Origin: an uncultured Chlorobiaceae bacterium
GTDB lineage: Bacteria; Bacteroidota; Chlorobiia; Chlorobiales; Chlorobiaceae
Direction of reading: 5' to 3'
DNA: 64,000 nt
Assembly (NCBI GenBank): GCA_903820085.1
Contig: CAIJGA010000001.1
Coordinates: 62,001 to 126,000, forward strand
The position numbers were made by a program, and so were the translations under genes. Positions 29,216 through 40,035 of the stretch are shown here, one piece after another (within the stretch, counting starts at the first letter, position 1; every line of letters begins with the position of its first letter). The notes under the pieces were generated by a model that searched no databases, was not told the origin of the DNA, and saw only the letters and a list, made by a program, of their open reading frames with translations.

Positions 29216-29476
29216 ATGAGCACCAGCAAGGATTACCTGCCGAACAGCGATGCACTTTACGACAGGGTGATTGCAGCACTTGAAACCGTACGCCCTTATT
29301 TGCAGGTTGATGGAGGGGATTGCCAGCTTGTCGGCATTACCAAAGAGATGACCGTCGATGTAAAACTGCTTGGCGCATGCGGTTCATGCCCCATGAGCAC
29401 CCTGACCCTTCGTGCCGGTGTCGAACAGGCGATCAAAAAGGCAGTTCCGGAAATTGTACGCGTTGAATCCGTTTAA
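29216..29476 (+). CDS. NifU-like Fe-S scaffold (C-terminal domain only)
   Basis: 86 aa, a stand-alone Nfu domain. The cluster-binding CGSCPMS (C65 and C68) lies in LLGACGSCPMSTLTLRAGVE, and the opening RVIAALETVRPYLQVDGGD is the family core. It holds a 4Fe-4S cluster in a dimer and delivers it to apo-proteins. Downstream of the Mrp ATPase on the same strand and convergent with ftsK, 5 bases apart. Confidence 0.93.
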   Translation: MSTSKDYLPNSDALYDRVIAALETVRPYLQVDGGDCQLVGITKEMTVDVKLLGACGSCPMSTLTLRAGVEQAIKKAVPEIVRVESV

Positions 29477-29481
29477 TCAGC

Positions 29482-31944
29482 TCAGCCGTCCAGATTTCTC
29501 AATAAAAGTTCCAGGGAGTCTTCATTCTGAATGAGGACTTCCCTTGCTCTGCTCCCGTCTGCCTCGCTGACAATCCCGTTGAATTCGAGCTGGTCCATAA
29601 CCCGACCTGCACGGCTGAATCCAAGCCGGAGACGTCGTTGCAGCAGTGAAACACTTGCCTGCTGATGCGTCACCACCAATCGCGCGGCCTCCTCAAACAT
29701 CGCGTCCCTCCCCTCTTTTTCCGAATTTCCCGACGACTGCGATCCGTTTCCTCTTTGCAAATCCGGTGCGGGAAGCACATACATGTTCTTCAGGGAGGGC
29801 TGGTTACCGATGAATTTGGTAATCTCTTCAACCTCACCCGATGAGACGAATGGGCCCTGAATACGCATCGATTTCGGCTGGTTTGACGGCTGGTAGAGCA
29901 TATCACCATTGCCAAGAAGCTGCTCGGCACCGGAGCCATCAAGAATGGTGCGGGAATCAATTCTGCTGGCCACCTGGAAGGCAATACGGGCCGGAAAGTT
30001 GGCCTTGATAATACCGGTAATGACATCAACCGAAGGGCGCTGGGTCGCCACAATAAGATGAATACCCACCGCGCGGGCGAGCTGGGCAATTCGGATGATC
30101 GGCTCTTCGACCTCCCGCCCTGCCGTAATCATCAGATCGGCAAGTTCATCAATAACCACAACAATGTAAGGCAGAGCCTCTTCCGGAATACGCTTGTTAT
30201 GATCACCGATATTGCGCACACCTGCTTTCTCAAGAGTTTCGTAACGAAGTTCCATCTCTTTGACAACGCACCTCAACGCGTAAACCGCTTTCTGGGGATC
30301 AGTGATAATCTGCTCCTCGATACCGGGAAAACGCATAAGAAAGTGGTTTTTCAGATGCTGGTACTGAAAGAGCTCAACCCGTTTGGGATCAATCAGCACA
30401 AATTTGACATTGTCGGGACTGCAAGCATAGAGCAGACTGGAGATAATGACATTGATGCAGACCGACTTTCCCGCACCGGTAGCGCCGGCAATCAGGAGAT
30501 GCGGCATCTTAGCCAGATCGGCAATATAGACCTCATTGTTGATGGTTTTGCCGAGCACAATCGGCAGCATCATGTTGCTGTTCTTGAATTTTTCAACTTG
30601 AAGAACCGAACGCAGCCAGACCGTTTTCGGCTTACTGTTTGGAATCTCCACGCCAACAGCATTCTTTCCAGGAATGGGAGCAATGATGCGTATACCTCTG
30701 GCCGACATCGCCATGGCAAGATCATTTTCAAGGGATTTAACCCGGCTGACCTTGACATCAGGGTTAAGCTCCAGCTCAAAAAGGGTGACACGAGGACCGA
30801 CGGTAGCCTCGATAGGCTTCGTCACTTCTATCTTGTAGATCTTGAGTTTCTCAAGCAGTTTCCGCTTGCTCTCTTCAACATGGCGCTCATCAATCTGATC
30901 ATTGTCATCCGGCACCTTTTCCAGAAGGTCGATTGAGGGGAAACGGTAGGGTTCCCGATCCTTGGTCTGCACTTTCAGACGGCGCTCATCAAGGTCAGCC
31001 TCTTTTTCATGGACCACCTTGTGAATGATCATTTCAGGTTCTCCAGGCACCGTTATCTGCTTCACCAATGGGGCCGGCTCAATGGCTGAGGGCTCTGACT
31101 GGATGATCTCCGGCTGAAAAAGCTCATGCTGAACAGGGATGGCCGGCGAAACCGAATCCGTAGATTCCATTGACTTCTGTTTCTGCGCCTCTTTTTTCAA
31201 AGCCTCGTTTTTGAGAGCCTCTTTTTGCAGCGCCAGCTTTCTCTGCTCCTCCTTTTTCTGCACTCTCTCTTTTGCTTTCAGCCTCTTCTGATCAGCCTTT
31301 TTTTTGCGATTTTCATCAAGCGCTGACCGGAATGCGACCCACCTCTTTCGGCTCCATATCATGAAGGGCTGCGCTGCGAGCATGACCGCATCAAGAAGCC
31401 CCTTTCCCATATAGATAGTCAAGACAAGAGCAAGAACAGTGAGAAGAACCCACGCACCCGCTTCGCCGATGACCTTCAGTTTCTCAGCAAGCATTCTGCC
31501 AATCGCTCCCGACATAACATCACTGAACTGGGCATCGGTAAGACCGAACATGGAAGAAATAACAATCGAAAGTGTCGAACTGTAAAGAAAATAGCGCAGT
31601 GCAGGTTTAAGAGTTTTTGCGCGATAGAGCGACCAGCCCCAGAAAAACAGAGCTGTCAAGGGAAAAATGATCGGATAACCGTAAGTGCCAATAAAAAAAG
31701 ATGACAGCTTGACTCCTAACGGCCCGAAAGGATTATGGATGGTCTCAGCCGCATTCAGGGAGGCCTTGCTGAAGAGATCAAACCAGCCAACAGTCAAAAA
31801 ACTTGCGTCATCTTCGTGATGAAAACTCAAGAGAAAGCTGATCAGCAAAAACGATATGAGCATGAAAACTATGCCCAGCAACTCCCTCTGCAGCGAATCC
31901 CGATAATGGCTCTTTACCTTGACACCTTTGTTGTTTTTTTTCAT
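29482..31944 (-). CDS. ftsK: DNA translocase FtsK
   Basis: 820 aa. Pumps DNA during chromosome segregation at the septum. The N-terminus has four membrane segments (about 22-180), followed by a Lys/Glu/Ala-rich linker (about 210-260) and a less ordered region to 350. The motor has Walker A GATGAGKS (487-494) and Walker B VVVIDELADLM, and the end is a winged-helix gamma domain (RLRLGFSRAGRVMDQLE). The start is the ATG at 31944, with AGGTGA 4 bases upstream; a GTG at 31962 is possible but lacks support. Confidence 0.96.
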   Translation of the reverse strand: MKKNNKGVKVKSHYRDSLQRELLGIVFMLISFLLISFLLSFHHEDDASFLTVGWFDLFSKASLNAAETIHNPFGPLGVKLSSFFIGTYGYPIIFPLTALFFWGWSLYRAKTLKPALRYFLYSSTLSIVISSMFGLTDAQFSDVMSGAIGRMLAEKLKVIGEAGAWVLLTVLALVLTIYMGKGLLDAVMLAAQPFMIWSRKRWVAFRSALDENRKKKADQKRLKAKERVQKKEEQRKLALQKEALKNEALKKEAQKQKSMESTDSVSPAIPVQHELFQPEIIQSEPSAIEPAPLVKQITVPGEPEMIIHKVVHEKEADLDERRLKVQTKDREPYRFPSIDLLEKVPDDNDQIDERHVEESKRKLLEKLKIYKIEVTKPIEATVGPRVTLFELELNPDVKVSRVKSLENDLAMAMSARGIRIIAPIPGKNAVGVEIPNSKPKTVWLRSVLQVEKFKNSNMMLPIVLGKTINNEVYIADLAKMPHLLIAGATGAGKSVCINVIISSLLYACSPDNVKFVLIDPKRVELFQYQHLKNHFLMRFPGIEEQIITDPQKAVYALRCVVKEMELRYETLEKAGVRNIGDHNKRIPEEALPYIVVVIDELADLMITAGREVEEPIIRIAQLARAVGIHLIVATQRPSVDVITGIIKANFPARIAFQVASRIDSRTILDGSGAEQLLGNGDMLYQPSNQPKSMRIQGPFVSSGEVEEITKFIGNQPSLKNMYVLPAPDLQRGNGSQSSGNSEKEGRDAMFEEAARLVVTHQQASVSLLQRRLRLGFSRAGRVMDQLEFNGIVSEADGSRAREVLIQNEDSLELLLRNLDG

Positions 31945-31983
31945 TTTCACCTGTGCGATCACTCCCGTGATACCTTATTGCGT

Positions 31984-33081
31984 TCAGCCCAAAGAGGTTG
32001 TAACAAACGGCAGGCTCCTGATCATTCCGGTATGGAAGTTCCCGCGAACCTCAACCAGCATGGGAGTCCCCGGCATGAGATACTCGCGTACGACATTGCA
32101 GGTTCCTACCGGTTCCTGGAGTGTCGGCGAAAGAGTGCCGCTGCATACCCAGCCAATCTCCTGCCGGTCTGTGTTGTAAACCTTGTAATGCTGGCGCGGG
32201 AGAACGCGACCGTCAAGACTGAACCCGGCAATTCCACGCTTCAAATTGCGCTCAACCTGCTGGCAAGCCTCCTTACCGATAAAATGACCTTTGCCCATTT
32301 TTACGACCCATTTCAGGCGCGCCTCAAGGGGATTGGTATCCTGATCAATCTCATGACCATAGAGTGAATAACCCATCTCAAGACGAAGCGTGTCGCGTGC
32401 GCCCAGTCCAATTGGCTGAATACCGCTCTCCTTGCCCGCCTCAACCAAAGCTTCCCATAACGGCAGCGCCATATCATTCGGCAAACAGATCTCCACTCCC
32501 TTTTCGCCGGTATAGCCGGTTCGTGCAATGATCACTTCTGAGCCCTGGAACAGGACTTTACGAAACTGAAAGGAGCCAAGCGCATCAAGGTCAAGGAGAG
32601 GAAACACCGTTGACAGAATATTCAGGGCAAGCGGACCCTGCAGCGCAATCAGAGAGAGGCGGTCGGTATGATCCTCAAGCTCAACCCCTTCAAAATCTTT
32701 TATATGCTGCTGCAACCACTCAAAATCTTTCGGAGCGTTGCTCGCATTGACAATAAGAAAAAATGTTTCAGCATCAATACGGTAGATAATCAGATCATCG
32801 ACAATACCTCCATGCGGGTAAAGCATGAGATTGTACTGCGCCTGACCATCTGCCACCTTGTCAAGATCGTTGGTTGTCATGAACTGGAGAAACTCCTTTG
32901 CCCTTGAACCCCTGACATAAAAGTTACCCATATGCGATACATCAAAAAGCCCGGCCGCACTACGAACAGCATTATGTTCAACGATAATTCCCCTGTACTG
33001 AACCGGCATCAGATAGCCACCGAAATCGATAATTTTTGCTCCCGCCTGTTCATGCCAAGAGTACAATGCTGTTTTTTTCAT
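31984..33081 (-). CDS. gcvT: Aminomethyltransferase (glycine cleavage T protein)
   Basis: 365 aa. Transfers the aminomethyl carbon to tetrahydrofolate in glycine cleavage. Conserved N-terminal GGYLMPVQY and LFDVSHMGNF, the Asp-containing YRIDAETFFLIVNASN, and GARDTLRLEMGYSLYG fit GcvT rather than YgfZ. gcvH and gcvP are not in the window, so the gene is detached from the rest of its complex. Same strand as ftsK, 39 bases upstream. Confidence 0.95.
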   Translation of the reverse strand: MKKTALYSWHEQAGAKIIDFGGYLMPVQYRGIIVEHNAVRSAAGLFDVSHMGNFYVRGSRAKEFLQFMTTNDLDKVADGQAQYNLMLYPHGGIVDDLIIYRIDAETFFLIVNASNAPKDFEWLQQHIKDFEGVELEDHTDRLSLIALQGPLALNILSTVFPLLDLDALGSFQFRKVLFQGSEVIIARTGYTGEKGVEICLPNDMALPLWEALVEAGKESGIQPIGLGARDTLRLEMGYSLYGHEIDQDTNPLEARLKWVVKMGKGHFIGKEACQQVERNLKRGIAGFSLDGRVLPRQHYKVYNTDRQEIGWVCSGTLSPTLQEPVGTCNVVREYLMPGTPMLVEVRGNFHTGMIRSLPFVTTSLG

Positions 33082-33227
33082 AGCGACCCTACACTAAAGT
33101 TATTGAGCGGATTCAGAACTGACTGTAAAAAAACATTTAAACAGGAAAATCAAAGCTTTTTTTCCTCAGGAAGAGATATTTATCATAGAAGGGCACCCGT
33201 TTTGCACACCAAACATCAACAGCACAC

Positions 33228-33896
33228 TTACCTTCCCTTGCCAAAAATGATCGAGTTGCCCAGTTCATTGCGATCGTCTGGCTTCAGGGGAAAATGGCCG
33301 GCAAGAATTTCCGCGCACCGGTCAACTGCTGCCGCAATTGCGGCACCGTGCCCTTTGCTTTTGATACCGCGAACAATGGTATCGACAACCTCCTGCCAGA
33401 CCTGCTTTTCAACTTTGGCATTGATGCCCTTATCGGCAATCACACGGACGTTACGCTCAAACAATGAAATATAAATGAGAATGCCGGTATGGTCAACAGT
33501 CTGGTTGATATCCTTGTGATAGAATGAGTTAATGGCCGCCTCTCCGACCTCTTCCTTCATGTCTGATGCCGTAACAAAAAAACGTTTGAGAAAAGGTGTT
33601 CGTTTTATCAGTTCATGAAGGAGGATGAAAGAAAGGGCGAATATTTCAAGAAAGAACCACATCGTCTCCTTCCCGGCAAGAAGTGAACCGGCGATACCAA
33701 AAAGAACAGCAAGAAGCGAACTGCCGATCATGGTTGCAAGGGGATAGTGATAGCTGGATGGAACCACCATAACAACGATCTCTCCCGAAGTGCGTTTTTC
33801 CGCCTCCGCTATTCTCGCCTCAATCTGAAGTCGCTCCCCCGCTGCAAGAAATTGTTCTGCTGGATCACTCATCTTGAACTCATGTTTATGTGGCAT
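33228..33896 (-). CDS. TPM-domain membrane protein
   Basis: 222 aa. A short N-terminal helix precedes two adjacent membrane segments (about 54-95) and a TPM domain (about 110-205) with RNVRVIADKGIN. TPM (formerly DUF477) proteins have phosphatase or PSII-repair roles in plants; bacterial roles are unclear. The ATG at 33896 has AGGTGA 7 bases upstream within the preceding gene, which favours this start over 33872. Second TPM protein of a LemA/TPM/TPM module. Confidence 0.8.
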   Translation of the reverse strand: MPHKHEFKMSDPAEQFLAAGERLQIEARIAEAEKRTSGEIVVMVVPSSYHYPLATMIGSSLLAVLFGIAGSLLAGKETMWFFLEIFALSFILLHELIKRTPFLKRFFVTASDMKEEVGEAAINSFYHKDINQTVDHTGILIYISLFERNVRVIADKGINAKVEKQVWQEVVDTIVRGIKSKGHGAAIAAAVDRCAEILAGHFPLKPDDRNELGNSIIFGKGR

Positions 33897-34640
33897 TTAC
33901 CAATCACCTGATGCTCCGCCGCCGCCAAAACCACCACCACCGCCACCGAAGCCGCCCCCTCCACCGCCGCCAAAACCGCCGCCTCCTCCAAAAAATCCTC
34001 CTCCAAGACCACCGTTAGCCATCGGGCCGCCTCTGTGGCCGCGGAATACCTGGCTTATAAGGTAGATGAAGAAAAATATGATGAACAAGAGGGGAAACGA
34101 AGGCTTTTTGCCGTTCTGTTGAGGCTTGGCCTTGTACTCTCCATGAACCGCAGCAATAATCGATGAAACCCCCTGGGTGAATCCTGCGTCGAACTGGTTG
34201 GCCTTGAAGGCTGGCGCAATCTCGTCACGAACAATTCGCCCGGCAAGCAGATCAGTCAAACTGCCTTCCAGACCGTAGCCAACCTCAATGCGCACCTTGT
34301 GGTCATCCCGGGATACAATGAGCAACACACCGTTATCAGAGCCTTTATGGCCTATCTTCCACGCCTCGGCCACCCGTATCGAAAAGTTCTCGACCGGTTC
34401 ACCTTGCAGGGAGGGAATGGTCAGAATAACGATCTGCGTTGACTCGGCCGTCTCGAACTGCTGAAGCCTGGTCTCAAGCTCCGCCTTCACCGACGGAGAT
34501 ATCATGGCACCGTAATCATTGACCCGTCCTGAAAGCGCCGGAACATCTATTGCCATAAGGCTGCTGAACGGCACCAACGGAAGCAGTGCGACCAGCAAAA
34601 AAAACGCCACCCTCAGACCCGATCTCAGAAATAAATTCAT
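33897..34640 (-). CDS. TPM-domain secreted/membrane protein with Gly-rich tail
   Basis: 247 aa: signal peptide (about 1-30), TPM domain (about 33-155) with YGAMISPSVKAELE and DNGVLLIVSRDDHKVRIEVG, written in part, one membrane segment (about 178-197) and a C-terminal Gly/Phe-rich tail ending GGASGDW. This is the YgcG-like architecture usually encoded next to lemA. The repetitive tail reads as a Pro-rich frame on the other strand, which is a shadow. It follows lemA by 14 bases. Confidence 0.88.
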   Translation of the reverse strand: MNLFLRSGLRVAFFLLVALLPLVPFSSLMAIDVPALSGRVNDYGAMISPSVKAELETRLQQFETAESTQIVILTIPSLQGEPVENFSIRVAEAWKIGHKGSDNGVLLIVSRDDHKVRIEVGYGLEGSLTDLLAGRIVRDEIAPAFKANQFDAGFTQGVSSIIAAVHGEYKAKPQQNGKKPSFPLLFIIFFFIYLISQVFRGHRGGPMANGGLGGGFFGGGGGFGGGGGGGFGGGGGGFGGGGASGDW

Positions 34641-34654
34641 AACAGGTTACCGTA

Positions 34655-35242
34655 TCAAAATTTAACCGCAGGCACTGTCTTGGCAGCTTCATCAGCCTTG
34701 AAGTACTCCTTGGCTTTCAGTTTCAGCAGCATACTGTTGGTCATTGAGTCCGGAAACTTCCTGATTGAGAAATTGAAAACCTGTACAGCCTCGTTATAGC
34801 GCTGACGGGCAACGCTGATGCGGTTTTCAGTACCCTCAAGCTGATTCTGGAGATCACGGAAGTTCTGGTTGGCTTTCAGGTCAGGATACCGTTCCACAAC
34901 CACAAGCAAGCGCGACAGGCTTGAAGAGAGTCCGCCCTGGGCACTGGTGAACTTTGCCATGGCCGTCGGATCGCTGAGCATGGCGGGAGTAAGCTGAATG
35001 GAGGTTGCTTTTGACCGCGCTTCAACCACCGCCGTCAGGGTCTCCTTTTCAAAATTTGCCGCACCCTTCACGGTTGCCACAAGATTCGGCACCAGATCGG
35101 CCCTGCGCTGCAACTGGGACTCAAGATTACCCCATGAACTGTTAACAGCCTCTTCATTCTGCTGAATGCTGTTGTATCCGCACCCCGATAGGGTGCTGAA
35201 AAATAGAAATAATGCTACAAATCTTGCTATTGATACCTTCAT
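34655..35242 (-). CDS. LemA-family lipoprotein
   Basis: 195 aa. Signal with lipobox TLSGC (Cys21), then the LemA helical bundle: [21 protein letters not shown] and later [12 protein letters not shown]. The start at 35242 has a strong AGGAG 6 bases upstream, better than the longer frame to 35317. LemA function is unknown; the gene travels with TPM-domain genes in many bacteria, as here. Confidence 0.92.
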   Translation of the reverse strand: MKVSIARFVALFLFFSTLSGCGYNSIQQNEEAVNSSWGNLESQLQRRADLVPNLVATVKGAANFEKETLTAVVEARSKATSIQLTPAMLSDPTAMAKFTSAQGGLSSSLSRLLVVVERYPDLKANQNFRDLQNQLEGTENRISVARQRYNEAVQVFNFSIRKFPDSMTNSMLLKLKAKEYFKADEAAKTVPAVKF

Positions 35243-35373
35243 ATTGCTCTCCTCGTTCTGGTTTATGCTGTTGTGCTCTATCAGTAAAAAATAATATAAA
35301 AAATATCGATCGCTCATTGCAGGGTTGCAACCTTTTGCTCAAGGTTCCTCCCTGCGCTTCGGACAATACGGCC

Positions 35374-37572
35374 TCAGCTTATCAGCCGTTCAACCGTAAA
35401 TATTCCCTGAACTTTTTTCAGCTTGTCCATCAGGGTATTGAGTTTTTCTGCATTGCGAACATAAACCATCATGGTACCGACAAACATTCCGTCATGGGCA
35501 TTCAGCGAAATCGTGCGGATATTGGTATCGAATTTTGAAATGACCGTCGTGAGCTGGTTCATGATACCCAAACGATCTTCACCGACAATCTTGATGCCGG
35601 CAAGGAAATCGGTCTCGACTTTCCGGTTCCACGAAACCGAGACAATCCGCTCGCTTTTCAGCAAATTCTCGTTACTGACATTGATGCAGTTTTTGCGGTG
35701 AATCTTGACGCCTTCAGCGGTAACAAACCCGATCACATCATCACCGGGAACAGGCTGGCAACAGTTCGCATAGGCATAGGCGATATTGTTCATGCCGGCA
35801 ATAACAACCTCGTCTTTCTTTGAAGGCAGGCCATCCTGATCCCTCTCCTGACGGGCTATCTGCAGATAATCTTCGACCTCACGCGCTTCATCAATAAAAG
35901 TTTTCGCCGCAGTTTCTTCTTTTCGGGAACTGGTAACCCGCTCAATAACCTCTTCACCGTTAATCTGCTGGCTGGCAAGTGCACTGAAAAAATCAGCCGG
36001 AGTTTTAAGGCCGTACCCTTTCACCTGCTGGATAATATCGCTGTCCGAAAAAAGCCTTTTGGTACCGGCAACCATTTTCTCCCACATGCCTCGCCCTTTC
36101 TCGACCTGCAGGCGCCGTTCCTCATTGATGGCTGATCGTATTTTCAGCTTTGCACGCTGGGTGATGACTATTTTAAGCCAGTCCGATTTCGGTTTCTGGT
36201 TTTTTGAGGTAATGATCTCGACCCGATCACCGGATTTAAGCTGCGCGTTCAGACGGACAATCTTGCCGTTTACCTTGGCCCCGATACAGCCGTTGCCGAT
36301 TTCGGTATGGATAGCATAGGCAAAATCGATCGGCGTGGCTCCCGCAGGCATGGTTTTCATATCTCCTTTCGGAGTAAAAACGTAAATCTCATCCTTATAG
36401 AGATTGAGCTTGAACCCCTCCATAAAAGAGGCTGCCGAATCGGCATCCTTGATCAACTCTCTGGCCCAGCGGAGAAACGAATCGATGTTGACATCATCGC
36501 GTGATATTTTCTCCTTGTATCGCCAATGGGCCGCAACGCCAAGCTCCGCAAACTCATGCATGCGCTTGGTGCGGATCTGCAGTTCAACCATGTGGCCTCT
36601 CGGGCCGATAATTGCCGAATGAAGAGACTGGTATCCGTTATTCTTCGGTATCGAGATATAGTCTTTGAAGTATTGCGGAACAGGAGGATATTGCTGCGTA
36701 ATAAAACCGTAGACCGAAAAACAGTCAGCAATACGCTCTGTATCAATAATCACCCTGATGCCGTAAAGATCGTGAATATCCTCAAAGCTCTTGTTCTTGT
36801 TGCGCATCTTGTTGTAGATCGAAAAAAGATGCTTGGCCCGTCCCTGAACCTCAACCTTGAAGCCCTGCTGTTCAAGTTCGGACTTGACCGGGACAATAAT
36901 TTTGCTCAGATAGTTGACCCGGTTTCCCTTACTCGTGCGAATTTTCTGCAAGAGAAAATCGTACATCTCCGGATCGATGAATTTGAGTGCCAGATTTTCA
37001 AACTCGACCTTCATTTTGCCAAGGCCGAACCGGTGCGCAAGGGGGGCATAGATATCCCTCGTTTCAAGAGCAATCTTCAGGCGCCGATGCTCCGGAAGCG
37101 ATTCCAATGTCCTCATGTTGTGCAGCCGGTCGCAAAACTTGATAAGAATAACACGGATATCCTTGACCATTGAGAGCAGCATTTTGCGAAACCCTTCCGC
37201 CTGGGTTGTCTCCCGGTTGATCATGATTCCGGAAATCTTGGTTAGCCCTTCAACAATTTCGGCAACTTCAACACCAAGTTCAGCAACAATGTCTTCATAG
37301 GTATAGCCGCTGTCTTCAATCACATCATGGAGAAGCGCTGCAGCCACAGAAACACCGTCAAGAGGAAGCTCATTGAGCAGAATGGTGGCAACTTCAACAG
37401 GATGGTAGAAAAACGGTTCGCCTGACGCCCTTTTTTCACCCTCATGTGCCCGATAGCACATAAAAAAAGCCCGCTGAATCAGTGATTCATCAAAATTTTT
37501 GAGATTCTTGCGGGAAAGCAGGAGTATCTCATTGAGTTTATTGTAATGCTCCTTCTCTATCTGGGCTAACAT
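35374..37572 (-). CDS. Bifunctional (p)ppGpp synthetase/hydrolase (Rel/SpoT)
   Basis: 732 aa. Makes and degrades the stringent-response alarmone. The HD hydrolase domain (about 35-190) is intact (HPVEVATIL, LLHDVIEDSGYTY); the synthetase domain has YFKDYISIPKNNGYQSLHS. TGS (about 385-450, PKGDMKTMPAGATPIDFAY), a Zn-finger-like linker with CC and a C-terminal ACT domain (about 650-730) complete it. A single long RSH is usual in this lineage. It may act with the DksA-like protein at 1732. Confidence 0.95.
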   Translation of the reverse strand: MLAQIEKEHYNKLNEILLLSRKNLKNFDESLIQRAFFMCYRAHEGEKRASGEPFFYHPVEVATILLNELPLDGVSVAAALLHDVIEDSGYTYEDIVAELGVEVAEIVEGLTKISGIMINRETTQAEGFRKMLLSMVKDIRVILIKFCDRLHNMRTLESLPEHRRLKIALETRDIYAPLAHRFGLGKMKVEFENLALKFIDPEMYDFLLQKIRTSKGNRVNYLSKIIVPVKSELEQQGFKVEVQGRAKHLFSIYNKMRNKNKSFEDIHDLYGIRVIIDTERIADCFSVYGFITQQYPPVPQYFKDYISIPKNNGYQSLHSAIIGPRGHMVELQIRTKRMHEFAELGVAAHWRYKEKISRDDVNIDSFLRWARELIKDADSAASFMEGFKLNLYKDEIYVFTPKGDMKTMPAGATPIDFAYAIHTEIGNGCIGAKVNGKIVRLNAQLKSGDRVEIITSKNQKPKSDWLKIVITQRAKLKIRSAINEERRLQVEKGRGMWEKMVAGTKRLFSDSDIIQQVKGYGLKTPADFFSALASQQINGEEVIERVTSSRKEETAAKTFIDEAREVEDYLQIARQERDQDGLPSKKDEVVIAGMNNIAYAYANCCQPVPGDDVIGFVTAEGVKIHRKNCINVSNENLLKSERIVSVSWNRKVETDFLAGIKIVGEDRLGIMNQLTTVISKFDTNIRTISLNAHDGMFVGTMMVYVRNAEKLNTLMDKLKKVQGIFTVERLIS

Positions 37573-37686
37573 TGCGGATGAGCTGTAGTGAACAACAAAT
37601 TAAAACCGGAGAACCATCTATAAACACTATATATCTATATAATGCATTTCTCCATAACAACACAAATCGCAGAACCGAAGAAAAAA

Positions 37687-39741
37687 TCATTCACCGGCAG
37701 GAGGACGCTGCAAAGCCTGTTCAAGCTTGGTTATTTCATCTCGCAGATAGGCGGCCTTTTCATACTCCATCTGGACGGCGGCCTCCTGCATTTCAAGACG
37801 AAGTTCCGCTGCCATGGCATAACCTTGTGCAGGTGTCAAGGTCTCTATCAGGCCTGACAGCACCCTCTCCGGCTTGGGTTCAAGACCGAAGCGCTTTCTC
37901 CGGTACCGCTCCTCTGCATCTGCCACACCGGTGGTATCAAGAATCTGGTCAACCGATTTGATGATTGAACGAGGCGTAATGCCATGATCCTCATTGTACT
38001 GCTGCTGGATCGTGCGGCGTCTTGCCGTTTCATCAAGCACTTCACGGATGGAGCGGGTTATGACATCGGCATAGAGCACAACCAGTCCGTCTACATTTCG
38101 GGCTGCCCTGCCGGCAATCTGCATCAGCGAACGGGTGTTGCGCAAAAAACCCTCCTTGTCGGCATCAAGAATGGCAACAAGGGATACTTCCGGAAGATCC
38201 AACCCTTCACGCAGCAGGTTGACCCCGACAAGCACATCAATATCGCCTACCCTAAGCTCCCGGAGAATCTGCATCCGCTCCAGGCTCTTGATCTCGGAGT
38301 GCAGGTAACGCGAACGGATGCCCGTCTTTCTGAAAAAGTCGTGCAGGTCTTCCGACATTCTTTTGGTCAGGGTCATGACCAGCACTTTATTGCCTTTGGT
38401 GATATGAATACGGATTTCAGCCAGAAGGTTGTCTATCTGTCCCGCAACAGGGCGGACTTCCACCGGAGGATCAAGCAGACCGGTAGGACGCACAAGCTGC
38501 TCAACCACCACGCCACCGGAACGAAGCAGTTCATGTTCACTCGGAGTAGCGCTGACACAGATAATCTGCGGCACCATCTCCTCAAACTCCTCAAAACGCA
38601 GCGGGCGGTTATCAAGCGCTGAAGGCAACCGGAAACCATGCTCGACCAGAATGGTTTTACGGGAACGGTCTCCTCCATACATTCCCCGTATCTGCGGCAG
38701 CGTCACATGCGATTCATCAACAATAACCAGATAGTCCGAAGGAAAGTAATCAAGCAGACAACAGGGGCGCTCACCCGAAGGACGACCTGAAAGATGCCTT
38801 GAGTAATTTTCAATGCCGGAACAGTAACCAAGCTCCTTCATCATCTCAAGGTCATAACGGGTGCGTTCTTCAATTCTTCGGGCTTCGAGCAGGCGGTTTT
38901 CAGAACGGAAATAGTTCAACCTCTCCGCAAGCTCATTTTCAATGGAGAGCATAGCCACCTTGAGCTTCTCCTCGTCAGCAACAAACTGCCGGGCAGGATA
39001 GATAAATGCATAATCTTCAACGCCAAGCACCTCCCCGCTATGGATATCAAAAGTCTGAATACTTTCGATCTCGGAGCCGAAAAACTCGATACGAAGGGCA
39101 AGTTCCTCATGCGCAGGAACGAGATCAATGATATCACCCCTGACGCGGAACTTCCCTGGACTGGGCTGAACGTCGTCACGGATGTAGTGCAGCGCAATCA
39201 GCTCCTTCAGAAAGAGGTCCCGATCTTTCTCCATTCCGGAACGAAGTTCAATAATCTGGGCCTTCCAGTCTTCAGGAGAGCCAAGTCCGTAAATACAGCT
39301 GACCGAACTCACCACAATCACATCCTTTCTGCCACTGAGCAGTGAGCTGGTCGTCTTGAGCCGCAGCCGTTCTATCTCGTCATTGATACGCAGGTCTTTG
39401 GCGATATACTTGTCGAGCGCGGGGAGATAGGCCTCAGGCTGATAAAAATCATAGTAGCTGATAAAATATTCGACTGCATTATCAGGAAAAAACTGTTTGA
39501 GCTCTCCGTACAACTGTGCCGCAAGGGTCTTGTTATGGCTCATCACCAGAATAGGCCGGTCAAAACGGGCAATAACATTGGAAATGGTAAAGGTCTTTCC
39601 TGACCCGGTAACACCAAGCAGCGTCTGGTATGGATTTCCCGACTGAACCCCTTCACAAAGCGCCTCAATGGCTTTCGGCTGGTCCCCTGCCGGACGGTAT
39701 GGACTGACAAGCTTATATATTCCGCCTTCATTCACCTGCAT
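37687..39741 (-). CDS. uvrB: UvrABC excinuclease subunit B
   Basis: 684-aa damage-verification helicase. Walker A GVTGSGKT (43-50), the beta-hairpin region [18 protein letters not shown], written in part, helicase motifs DESHVTLPQ and QIAGRAARN, and the C-terminal UVR domain that contacts UvrC. I use the ATG at 39741 with GGGGAG 8 bases upstream instead of the TTG at 39747. It is divergent from the M16 peptidase gene. Confidence 0.97.
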   Translation of the reverse strand: MQVNEGGIYKLVSPYRPAGDQPKAIEALCEGVQSGNPYQTLLGVTGSGKTFTISNVIARFDRPILVMSHNKTLAAQLYGELKQFFPDNAVEYFISYYDFYQPEAYLPALDKYIAKDLRINDEIERLRLKTTSSLLSGRKDVIVVSSVSCIYGLGSPEDWKAQIIELRSGMEKDRDLFLKELIALHYIRDDVQPSPGKFRVRGDIIDLVPAHEELALRIEFFGSEIESIQTFDIHSGEVLGVEDYAFIYPARQFVADEEKLKVAMLSIENELAERLNYFRSENRLLEARRIEERTRYDLEMMKELGYCSGIENYSRHLSGRPSGERPCCLLDYFPSDYLVIVDESHVTLPQIRGMYGGDRSRKTILVEHGFRLPSALDNRPLRFEEFEEMVPQIICVSATPSEHELLRSGGVVVEQLVRPTGLLDPPVEVRPVAGQIDNLLAEIRIHITKGNKVLVMTLTKRMSEDLHDFFRKTGIRSRYLHSEIKSLERMQILRELRVGDIDVLVGVNLLREGLDLPEVSLVAILDADKEGFLRNTRSLMQIAGRAARNVDGLVVLYADVITRSIREVLDETARRRTIQQQYNEDHGITPRSIIKSVDQILDTTGVADAEERYRRKRFGLEPKPERVLSGLIETLTPAQGYAMAAELRLEMQEAAVQMEYEKAAYLRDEITKLEQALQRPPAGE

Positions 39742-40035
39742 AAACAACTCCCCGTACTTGATAATTTTTACCCTTCTCTTTCTGTTGCTTAAAAGAACTA
39801 TTAATGCTATTTGTTAGTTCTTCGACCATCAGCTATGAACACGTAATAACGGCAAGGTTTCCATTCTGTGCAATCTCCTTCTGAGCAGAAGCGTTTTGAA
39901 CGATTGTGATTGCTGCTCCTGCATACCTGACAGGCTTGAATGGTTTATTTTAAAAAGGTCATGCAAGGCGGTTGCAATTATCCGCTTTTAATCCCATTAT
40001 TATCTTTTTTGATGCCGAATAATTTTCAGTCCGTT

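Noticed and set aside
30058-30936. Long plus-strand open frame opposite ftsK (292 codons)
   Set aside because: The minus strand encodes a full FtsK motor with all motifs here. The opposite frame has no recognisable domain.
33874-34065. Plus-strand Pro-rich frame opposite the Gly-rich tail
   Set aside because: It is the complement of the GGGFGG repeat in the TPM protein and has no start site or family match.
36526-37173. Long open frame opposite the Rel/SpoT gene
   Set aside because: It is a shadow of the conserved HD and synthetase domains on the minus strand.
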